Shown here in pieces: positions 45,311 to 64,000 of a stretch of DNA of 64,000 nt; position 1 is the first letter of the stretch, and every line of letters begins with the position of its first letter. Source of the stretch: Aphrophora alni (taxonomy: Eukaryota; Arthropoda; Insecta; Hemiptera; Aphrophoridae). Below the pieces are notes generated by a model. It was not told the origin of the DNA. It worked only from the letters and a program-made list of their open reading frames with translations, and did no database searches. The position numbers and the translations under genes were made by a program. The stretch spans positions 103,649,291 through 103,713,290 of the forward strand of contig OY740773.1 in NCBI GenBank assembly GCA_963513935.1. The letters are read 5' to 3'.

Positions 45311-48300
45311 AGGGGGGTGCTAGGGAGGATACGTTTTAAATAATTAAGCTATTATTAAACAATGCTATTGTTATTTATCATAGTTTCTCTTTTTGTTTCC
45401 TTGTTAGGTTAGTTTGTTTATAACTTGTTACTGTTGTCCTGGTTACAGACACTTAAAATATTGTTATAGCAATTGTAAATTATTTAATTGTCAGTTATTA
45501 GATTGTTAATTATTTTACAAACTATTGCTAATGTAAAATTCCAATTTAAAATATAATATTAGAGTAACACCACTAACAATATGAACAGATATATTCATCG
45601 ATAGTCATGAGTTGTGGTTTCTTATTTATTTATTTTTATACACTTAATAAATTTATTGAGGTTTATAACTTTCACAGTAAATATTCGGTAGCTAGGTTAA
45701 GTGCTATTAGTTTTAATTTCATATTTAAACTAAAAATGTACAAAATGAAAATAATGTTTAGAAATGTAGGAATCTTAAAAATCAAACAAGAACTCATTGC
45801 AGATGAACTCTCAGTGTATTCGCAATAAGGAACAATTCTAAGCTATTTCAAACCAATTTTCTGGTGAGCCTATAGTTCTTCTTAGGTTCAATAGAATCTA
45901 TGATAAAATGTCCTAGACCCAAATATTCTATGCAGTCTATAAACATCAATTATATAGGCTACTCTATAGAAACCAAAGTGAGATCTCATAACACAACAGA
46001 AAACTCTATAGCATCCATGGCCTATAAATAATGTTATATATGCAACGTGATTTGCATTAATTTAACTTAGGGAAAAAAATCAATAGCCTAGGCCTATATT
46101 ATTTATCACTGGAGAACGTTATAAAATGTATTTAGGCCTATTTTATATAGCCAAGGAAGGTTAGATTATTTATATAACCTAAGAATATTTTTCACGTAAC
46201 ATGTTACGTCTAATAAAATGTTTCAGTGTGACAACATATTAACAAAACTAACGATTGATAGAAGATTGACATAATGACTGTAGTAACAGATACTAAAAAG
46301 TGAATAGAATAATGATAAGAAGACGGCTATGACAATATACTGGTGATGTCACGAATCATTAGAAGAAGGTAGTAAGATACCGGTATTTATAACTTAGGCT
46401 ACAATATACAACATTTAACTTAATATTTTCATATTTCATACTTTCACTGCCAGGATGGTGGGTATGATCAGACTCAGAAATAGATTTGATACTATCAGAA
46501 GCATTTTAGTTTATAACAAAATAAATATTTTATGAAATTATAGTTTTAATATCTAAAAAAAATAATGCAACCTAACTTGTTAGATATCTAAAAACTAATG
46601 TCATATCTATATATAAAACATCTATTGTGTGTAGGTTATAAACCCCAAACTGCTTACATTTAAGAACTATGATATCACTATCCTATAAGTCAGAGACCAC
46701 AATGGTAATTCTATTAGACATAACATTCATTTATTTATAACTTTTTTATTTTGAAAAACTTTTAATTTGTAGCTAAAGTTACTATCATATTATATAGCTC
46801 AGTAAACTGAATTGGAAATTTTATTAAGGTGGATAAAACTGAAATAGGAAAAACAATTAAAGTAATCTAAAACATCAAGTATACCCATAAAATATATATA
46901 TATACAATATCTATATGTATTTATGACTTAGGCTACCTCAACTTGGTTAAAATTGACTCTCATATTTGAAGAAGAAGAAAAAATTGTTTAGACCAAGTTA
47001 CAAACTATAAAACTTCCCTATTATTTTTTTAATTTTAAAATTCGGATACATTTGTTGAGGATGGTCATAAAATTTTTGTGTACATAGAATCTATACACAT
47101 TGTATTGAACCCCAAACCTCTCTCTTAATAATTTATGATAATTGGAGATAGGCCCCTCTAACCAAGCAATAGCCTTAACTCAAAAATGAGTAGGTATATA
47201 GAAATGTAGCAGCTACATTCATATGGTAGCCTATGTATATACAGGCACTTCCTAACAGTAGGCCTATATATCCACTCATATCCTTTGATCTTTCTAGAAA
47301 TTGAGAACAAGTTCATGTTATATGATTCCTTGAGACTGAGCAGTTTAATTGTGCCAAGAGAAAACAGGCATTACATAAGATATATGTGTGAATGATGCTA
47401 CAAATGCATTAACATCATTTTCCTAAAACCTTAGTTTAGCTGTAAATTTTTTAACATTTCCTGAGGAAGACTTCCAGACCCTTGGTTATTGGAAGGGTGG
47501 GAATTTACATCTTAAAATCTCTCATAGAAAATTATTTTGATGAATTTTGCACACAAATTAAAAAAAAAAAATCTCTCCTGGAATTATCCTATATGCCATC
47601 CCTAGTAATATCAATATCAGCATTAAATTCTACAATTATGTTCAGTAGAATTGAATAAATTTGTCTGAAAGTAGTTAACAGATTAAAAGTAAAACATCAG
47701 GTGGTATAAAATAATAAGGCTAAGCATATAAGCTCTACAGCCATATCTAAAATATTTGTTTAACCTAAATGACGTGCTTTAGCTCTTTTTAAGATGCACT
47801 TCCATTTCTAGCGATACCTAATATTATAGCAAAAATTATTTTTAAACAGCTGAACTATAATATTAATTATAATATAAATAAAATATGATAACTTAGCCAT
47901 TATCAATTTGGTATGCCGGGTTCTTACCTTTAAATCCACACGATGTGTCCAAAAAAATCCAACCAAAAACACTATTTACATAGCACTAAAACAATAAATA
48001 AACTTTCAACTGTTATCTAAGAATGATTTAAAATTGCAAAAGAGCTAAAATTATAATTATTACGTTGTTCCTCTAGCAAAAATATTATTGCTTAGAGCTC
48101 AAACACTTTTTATAATAAAATACATCCCACTCAAAACTTCCTAGTTTCCAGTAATTTATTTGTCAGTTTGACAACTTTTTGAGAATTGCAGGGTCTGGGA
48201 ACTAGATCTAAATATTTGGATTGCCCAGGCTGTAGCGATCCAAGTTCGCTGCCAACTTTCAGGTATAACAACATAAAAATATAATATTGTATGGGACTTT

Positions 48301-48940
48301 AAATAGGCATAAAAAATATTAAAAACAAATCATAATACAGTATGATATTACATTGAATAACTTGAAACATTTGGTACGTTTCCTAAGTGTATTGACTATA
48401 ACTAGTACCTTCGTTGGTCCATCAAAGAAGATATATTGAAGAGAATATTCACCAATAATTATTTCAATATATTTATGTATCTAATAATACTTGAGTTATA
48501 TAACAATACATGACATTAATATTGTTTAGATGTTTACATTAATTATTGTTTTTAATTATGTATACTTTCAAATCTTATTGTTAAATAATAAATACAGATT
48601 ATTAAAAAGGTAGTGAAAATTCAAAAACAACAATAAATACTTAGGAGGAAAAATTGACTCGTGTGAAAAATTAAACAACAATAAAACCTCTTTTACAACT
48701 TAGCAAACTGAAGGTAAATTTAGAATGTCTGACGTCAAAACTGTGGCATAACCTGCAAGATATCCAATCATTCCAATCATTGGTCCACGACATTTTAACA
48801 ACAAAAACAGCTGACAGTGACTTTAAAATGAAGTTTTGGATTACAATAGACTACATTTTTAGTAAAAATAAAGTTTAGACAAATATCTCGTGATTTCTAA
48901 TAATATAATTAATTGTGTTGTGTATAGTAATCAAACAAAA
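45311..48940. other. AT-rich intergenic DNA upstream of the rhomboid gene
   Basis: No gene was supported over 3.6 kb. The rhomboid promoter should lie in the last few hundred bases. No convincing TATA box was found, and the 5' untranslated start could not be placed. A minus-strand donor-like CTTTAAAG|GTAAGA at 47,922-47,931 could belong to a divergent transcript but no coding exon was supported. Confidence 0.5.
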
Positions 48941-58073
<9,133 letters not shown>

Positions 58074-58517
58074 TTTTATTTTAAAAGAGATTAGTTTATT
58101 AGAGATAGATGATAGCAACATCGTTTAGTTAAATATCAAAAAATTCATTTACAAGTGATGATTCAGATATATTATGTGTTTTAAAATTTTTTTAAAATTT
58201 GTATAATAGTCATTTAAAATTTATGAATGGAGTATATTATATTAAGAAGAGACATTATGGCCATAAATTAGTGCCTTTAATGAAAAATTTATAACAAAAA
58301 CATGTTTATGAAAAAACAACAACAAAATATTCATTAAAAAACTTTTTTTTTTATTTACTCAAACTAGTTTATAAAACTAACAGTTAGTTTATTTCTAACA
58401 AATCGACTAATTTATTGGTGTTCCCAGTTGATGACTTTATGTTAGAAGTTCAAAAAGCTTTCATATCAGAAAACAATTAGGTCAAAAGTACAAACAACAT
58501 TAAAAGTACCTAATAAA
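58074..58517 (+). terminator. Likely 3' untranslated region and poly(A) signal of the RHBDD1-like gene
   Basis: The first AATAAA after the stop is at 58,512-58,517. The intervening DNA is AT-rich and non-coding. The actual cleavage site is not shown by sequence alone. Confidence 0.45.
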
Positions 58518-58589
58518 AATCATGTCTCAAGCAAAAAAAAAAAAATTAACACATTCATGTCTGTACACCGCTACAGAAATACCTCAACG

Positions 58590-58815
58590 GTACTTTAGGC
58601 TAATAAACTCCTCCACTGACTAAAATATTCCAGACCACAAAAGTCATCTTAGGCTACTCTTAAATGTGTTGTAGTTTTGAATTTTGTTTAAGTTGTTTGA
58701 AAGTTTGATTATTAATGCTACAACTGCTTGTGATAGCTTTTTGTGCTTACTGAGCCTCTGTTGGCCTTACCATAAGTTGCTCCTGAATCGGGTACCATAA
58801 TCATATATGTCGTAT
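58590..58815 (-). pseudogene. LINE reverse transcriptase C-terminal scrap
   Basis: Minus-strand codons read DYGTRFRSNLW, then QQRLSKHKKLSQAVVALI, then KLSNNLNKIQNYNTFKSSLR. This is the same post-thumb layout (TRFR.NL...R..K......FN.L......FK..L) as the scrap at 43.6 kb. Stops and shifts are present. It may be the displaced tail of the fragment at 60.1 kb. Confidence 0.55.
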
Positions 58816-59157
58816 AACAAAATTTTATACTTATTTTAGATGTTAAGATGAAATGTTTGAACTAGTTATTAATATGTTTTGTTAATTTGCTCATTGTTAT
58901 TAATATTCATATATTTAATACACAACGATATATAAAGTTATACAACAAATGATAAACAAACGAACATAACCACAAAATGTAATAATAACACTTTGAATTT
59001 AGGATATTAAATAAACATTTGCAATAAAAAACTCATAACTAAAATACACACAGCGATAATAATATATAAAAAATTAATTTTGGAATGGTAAAAGAGGGAA
59101 AGGAGAAAATCAACTGTAAACCTCAAATATCGATTTACCAGTTTAGGCCATATTAAA
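58816..59157. other. AT-rich stretch, nothing recognised
   Basis: Nothing supported. Confidence 0.5.
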
Positions 59158-59390
59158 TACTAGCAGAGTACCCGTCCTTCGTACGGGGTTAACGTATAGA
59201 TAATTGAGTGTTAAGGGAGTTTTCAAGGCCAGTGGGGCGGTGCTGATGTAATTTCTAAATAAAAATAGGCCTGTGTTAACCAGGGACTCTAAGAATGTCC
59301 ATGTATTATTTCAGTTCAATGGGTCCAGTAGTTTTTACGTGATTGAGTAACACACACAGACAGACACTATTAGATTTTTATGGTTGGTAT
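59158..59390 (+). repeat. TACTAGC...CACAGACAGACA insect dispersed repeat
   Basis: Starts TACTAGCAGAGTACCCGTCC TTCGTACGGGG, contains TTCAGTTCAATGGGTCCAGT AGTTTTTACGTGATTGAG, and ends ACACACACAGACAGACACTA then TTAGATTTTTATGG. Repeats with this start, the (A/C)AGTAGTTTT core and a CACAGACAGA tail are widespread in insect genomes as non-autonomous retroposon or Helitron-like copies. Confidence 0.6.
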
Positions 59391-60109
59391 TTTCAGTCTT
59401 TTTTAAAGTAATTGTATTCTTTTTAAGTGTTCGTTGAATACCCGTGCGTATCCTACTGTGGTCATGAAAAACAAAAACAAAAATAAAAAACTGCTATTTA
59501 GGAAAGCACTGAAAATTTTATTCCTGAAAATTTTTAACTACTATCTAACATGGAAAAGTTTTAAATATATGCAGTTACAAATAAATGACCTAGATTTAGA
59601 AAGTTAGTTTAAAATGTTTATATATAAAAATATTGTGAAAATTTAATAACCAGAGAATTGAAGAGAAACTAAACTAATAAGGAGAATATTTAATATAACA
59701 ATGAAAACGAAGTTTTACCTTTCTTGCTCTCAGTCTAGGCAAGCTATTTTTTTTTTTTTTTTTAGTGTTGCTCTTGCAGAAGATTTAGACTTTATATATT
59801 AGGAAATAAAGTAGTTTACAACTTATGCAGTGAAAGTAAATAATTATCAGAGAAAAGAATCAACAAGTGGACTGATATATATTTATGTATTATGAAATTG
59901 GACCTGAACCTAGGGCAACATTTAGTAGTATATTGAACTTTTAACCCACAGTAATCCTGAGTAGAGAGAGTTTTCTCAAAAATAAGAATAAACAAATGTG
60001 ACCTAATAATTTGTATAACAATACTGAATAATAAATTTGTTAATTATATAAAACGACTTTCCACATTAATTAAAAATAATATAATAACATTGTAGTCTTT
60101 ATTTAGAAT
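59391..60109. other. AT-rich stretch, nothing recognised
   Basis: Includes a run of 20 T at about 59,744-59,763. No gene was supported. Confidence 0.5.
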
Positions 60110-60265
60110 AGAATGACACTTCTATTTAATGTAGTATAGTATTACTTCAACAATATACATACTAAGTAGTCTCAATACTCCCAGCTCCCGAAAAGCATTT
60201 CTGCAAGTCCCTAGATTATTTATAGCTACCATAAGCCATCTTGGTTTGTTTTTTCATTGTGAAAA
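60110..60265 (-). pseudogene. LINE reverse transcriptase fragment, minus strand
   Basis: Minus-strand codons include VAINNLGTCRNAFRELGVLR LLSMYIVEVILYYIK. This is the same segment as 33,390-33,525 (INN...CFLEAGS...FPSMYIFEVILYA), so both come from related LINEs. No frame extends further. Confidence 0.65.
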
Positions 60266-62420
60266 ACTTTTTTACTTGCTGAACTAATGAATCACCCCAT
60301 AATATGATTTCATTAATATCATATGTGTCAAACCAAAATTCAAATTCTGCAGTTTTGTAGTGTACAAGAAATATTAGTCTACTTTTAGTTTTTAATAAAG
60401 CTATTAAATTTAGAATTCACAATCATGAAATTATGGTACATATATGGATTAATTTAATTGAAACTCTTTTGGCTAAAAACTTTGAACAATGCTCATAACC
60501 AAATTAATATGATTATCATGGACATTATTGTAGGAAATGTTACCTACAAAATTGTTTATGTGCAATTTTACTCTATCTTGAACTGTTATGTGTTCAAGTT
60601 GTCTGGCCAAAAGTTTGGGTTTAAATAATTTCATTTGTATGTACATTATTTTAACTTCTTGAGTAAGTTTAACAGTTAAAAAAAAAAAGTTTAATGTTAG
60701 ATACTATTTTTTTCATTACAAAAAGTAACAGTTATTCTGTGTAAAATATGGATTGAATGAGGAGGGTTAAAATTGTTTGCTATTATCTTAATTCAACATT
60801 TATAGATGATTTGAAAAAGAAATTGTTTCATGATTTATTTAAAATCAAAACTATTTTTAAAAAAATCAGACAGTCTGTACAGCTGAGACTGGTATGATTT
60901 CACCAATATCTTCATCAAATTCTCTAGTTACGCACTTTGAGCCCCAATTTTTGTTTTAAACTCATAAAAAATAAAAAATTATCAAAAGATTTCAGAAAAA
61001 GTAGATAAAGGCAACTTTTATTTACTCCCACCTCCCTCCCATAATAAATAAATACTGAAGTAAAGTCCAGAAATAAAATGACTTTTTTCCATCTCCTCCA
61101 GTAAATTAGTTATTTCAATAATTATTGACATTCTGTACAAATACTTGGCACTCATTTCCTTGTTTTTCAGTTTTCCCCAATAAAAATAAACATGTCAGGA
61201 ATTCTTGAATTACTCCCTTATACCTTATTAAATAAATAATAACCTTTCCTAGGTTTCCTAAGGACCCACCAATATTTCTGCCTAGACAGGATGTTACAAA
61301 GCATGGAATACACAAAGTTCCTTGAAGTCCGACAATCCTTAAGTTTTGACAATAAAAATATGTAATATCTCAAAGTGAAGGATTAACCTAACTACAATAT
61401 AAAAGTTTTTTTAATTATTTAAGGACACTCGCACATACAATATAAAGTCATACAATATAAAATGGTCAATTTAACAGAGTTTAATAGCAAGAAAATCTTA
61501 ATAAATGTCTCTAAATTCCACCCTTAATGGTTACTCTAGGTCTAGGCTAGTTTATAAAAATAAAATATGCAGTTGTAATTATTTGATAATGAATAAGAAT
61601 CTTTTCTCTCAAAACTTAACACAAATGACAAAAAAAACTTATAAACCTATTCAGGAAGACCTGAATAATTATTAAGTATTGATAAAACAAAATTTAAAAA
61701 ATTGTTCATCTTGCCTTACAATAGTATATGCATTATGTTATTATTATTTATTTCACACACTTTTTTTATTATGTACTGTTTTTTATAAATGTGTTCATGT
61801 AGTTCCTGTAATATACTGTGTATATTTGTAAATAGATGATAAATTATTTATAATTTTGTATTGGACATTATGGTTGTACAGGTATAGTATTTTACAAAAT
61901 ACATATTTTATAATCATCTTTTACATGTTTTATTTACCTTATTCTATATCTGGAAAAGAACGAAACAAATTAATAGACAAGTCCTGGGCTAAATAATAGG
62001 ATTTAGTCCAGTTTATATTTGTACAAGTATGCAATTCTGAGGAACTATATCACACCCCCTTGTCCCAGTTGGTCTAATTTATAATTAACCTGTTTTTGGG
62101 CATTATTTCCTAATTTAATCCAAGTTTATCAGAAACCACAAGCTTAATATTTTGGAGGATCAAAATCAGTACAATATTTGTATTTGCCTATTTTTCAAAT
62201 CTAATATCTTACTAGTTCTTGTTTTATCTAAATGCATTACAATCAATACATATTTTATCAACTATGCATCATAGTACAGTGTTAGATTAGACTGAAAGGA
62301 GTGGTAAACTGCACAGGCACTGCAACCTTTGGCTTATGTGCAACTAAGTCCCTTAATTTTAGTTCCCCTCTGAGTTTTAAGTAGTCTACTGGCTAGCTCA
62401 TTCAACAAGATCTTACCAGA
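60266..62420. other. AT-rich stretch, nothing recognised
   Basis: No gene, RNA or repeat structure could be supported over 2.1 kb. Confidence 0.5.
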
Positions 62421-63680
62421 AGTTTGGAAGCCAAACACCCATGCTTCTTTCTAGCAACAGCCTCACAATCCACATGGCTCATGATTCACCTGAATTTCCC
62501 TCACAAGGTCAGTACTGTCCCTTTAAGTCTACCTGAAGACTCTTCTCTTATAGTACTTTACTATGGAAATGTTCCCAAGGCTATCCCATTTTACTGGTGT
62601 TTTCTCTCAAAACCCACCCATTAATGGCCGTCCTGCCCAGACATGGGTATCCCTACTGTTAATCAGGTCCAACAAACTCGGATGCAAATCCCTATTTATC
62701 AAGTAATCAGTCTCATTCCCCTCAACATTCTTGTGCCCTGGATATCCTGTACTAAGTTACCCAGTTTTCCAGCAATTTCTAGACAACTAGATTTTATAAT
62801 AATGCCTGTAAATGATTTGATCACTGCCTGAAAGAACGTGGCATACTATCTCAAGGTAATCGAATGTTTCAACCCCGGTCTCAGCCCATACATCCTAGCT
62901 CCAGTGTTTTCCTTTGTCTTGGAAATTTTGGTGTACCACGCCAGGTCCCTTGGAATTATATCACCATGATCCAACTTCCTATAGGTTAGTTTGACTTTAA
63001 ATGGATTCAAAAACGAGTATCTATTTCATTAGTCCCATATCCGCAGGGTCGAGTGGTCTTGTTCCAGTAATTGTGGCATCCTACAAGAGTGAAGTTCTCT
63101 AGAAACCACTACACTGTAACATATATACTGCCTTCCATGCCTCTACTATGATAAATAAATCAATGGGTAGATGCCCTAGCATGATCGCTGTTGGTGTTGT
63201 GGTCTTAGCCCCAATAAATACAGCAACAGGCCAGCTTCTGAAACTTGGTCAGAGTTGTTTTAGCCTCCTATGCTTGGTTTTAATCCACTACAGCATGTAA
63301 CCGTAACTCATCATGTGTCATATGATGTTGTTATAGCGGGTCTTAATCCCCATGGTTTCACCACACATCTTACTGCCATTAATGATGTATTGGCTTTTCC
63401 ATAGTGTGTCTCAGTTGTGGATTCCAGGTTAATTTGGTGTCAAGTACCAACTCTAGATAGTTAATCTCATTGCATTAGGAAGAATCTTCCAGACAATTTA
63501 ACATCATTCACATTTGGGGCAATCCTCTTTCTTGTAAATGGAGTCAGCACTGACTTACTCGGGAATACCCTTAGGTTCTCCTTGTGACACCAACCCTCTA
63601 CTAGTGATAGAGCTCTTTTCATAAGATCAGATAAGCAGTGTATTTTTACAGTAATTAATAGACCAAAAAACTCTATAGAA
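62421..63680 (-). pseudogene. Jockey/R1-type LINE fragment: reverse transcriptase tail and RNase H
   Basis: Read on the minus strand from 63,680 downward. A block LLITVKIHCLSDLMKRALSL then VEGWCHKENLRVFPSK (63,680-63,560) is the RT region after the catalytic palm. NYLELVLDTKLTWNP (near 63,460) corresponds to the usual YLGVILD..LTW. LTKFQKLACCCIYWG follows near 63,240, then an ALLGLPPLDLFI equivalent near 63,170. RNase H begins TKTKENTGARMYGLRPGLKH-like near 62,930. A degenerate PGH.G..GNE.AD equivalent (IQGT then LRGMRLIT) lies near 62,725. Many stops and shifts. GC-richer than its surroundings. Catalytic YADD lies outside or is lost. Confidence 0.82.
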
Positions 63681-64000
63681 ACAATTGACTCTTTAACTTT
63701 GTATTTTTCTATGTGAGAGGATTTACATTTCAACGGATTATAAAACATCACTGGAATCAATATAATCTTTTTAAAGCAATCCCATATTTTTACTATATTT
63801 AAATAATTCATGAGTTATTTAAAGATATATATATATCTCCAATGGATTCCAATCCACTGCAAAGTAAAGACAAAATAGAACTTAACGACGATATAATAAT
63901 TATATATATACAGTATATAGGATGATTTAGATTCAAACACAGGTTATATAGATATACCACACTTTGTTTTCTTTGAGCTTGTTCCGACTGTTTCATGTGG
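63681..64000. other. AT-rich end of window
   Basis: TA-rich tracts at 63,820-63,835 and 63,900-63,915. No recognised feature; the minus-strand frames here are low-complexity. Confidence 0.5.

Noticed and set aside
47922..47975. Minus-strand donor-like CTTTAAAG|GTAAGA as a divergent first exon
   Set aside because: No ATG-led or clearly bounded coding exon precedes it. Only the donor fits.

Overview
This window is eukaryotic nuclear DNA, almost certainly from an insect. It is very AT-rich and gene-poor. It has GT-AG introns of 1.5 to 4.5 kb, long (TA)n and (CT)n tracts, and dense transposon debris of insect type: Tc1/mariner-superfamily transposases, a Ty3/gypsy pol, Jockey/R1-type LINE fragments, and piggyBac-like and Tigger-like short elements. 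A hemipteran-like genome would fit, but the order cannot be fixed from sequence alone.

Only one host gene is clear. It is a four-exon plus-strand gene at 48,941-58,073 encoding a 276-residue rhomboid intramembrane protease of the RHBDD1/RHBDL4 type, with the catalytic GFSG serine and the GHFAG histidine intact. Its short tyrosine/serine-rich tail has no visible ubiquitin-interacting motif. Two weaker gene hints are a possible minus-strand terminal exon pair (10,454-10,745) and a possible plus-strand first exon (5,924-5,967).

Region by region: 1-12 kb is mostly anonymous AT-rich DNA with two short inverted-repeat elements (3.5 and 6.8 kb), dispersed repeats and a foldback (11.4 kb). 12.8-14.2 kb is a complete but dead Tc1/mariner-superfamily element with about 100-bp terminal inverted repeats and a D-D-41-D transposase. 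21.7-23.9 kb is a deleted Ty3/gypsy copy whose LTR start is fused directly to an intact 664-codon pol fragment. 24-35 kb is packed with copies of one roughly 0.7-kb non-autonomous repeat (called A here), a piggyBac-like short element, a transposase lacking its catalytic core, and LINE pieces. 35-45 kb carries more LINE remnants, repeat B copies, and a foldback element enclosing the 3' half of a 5S rRNA. 45-64 kb holds the rhomboid gene. Its first intron contains a 1.4-kb compound inverted repeat and its second a Tigger-like element. Minus-strand Jockey/R1-type LINE fragments follow.

No operon-like or cassette-like gene system is present. The most unusual structures are the compound inverted repeat inside the protease gene, the 5S-containing foldback, the LTR-pol fusion, and the two abundant dispersed families, one of which (B) lies in the same orientation in every copy seen. 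All calls come from reading the sequence and from knowledge of the families; no database search was run.
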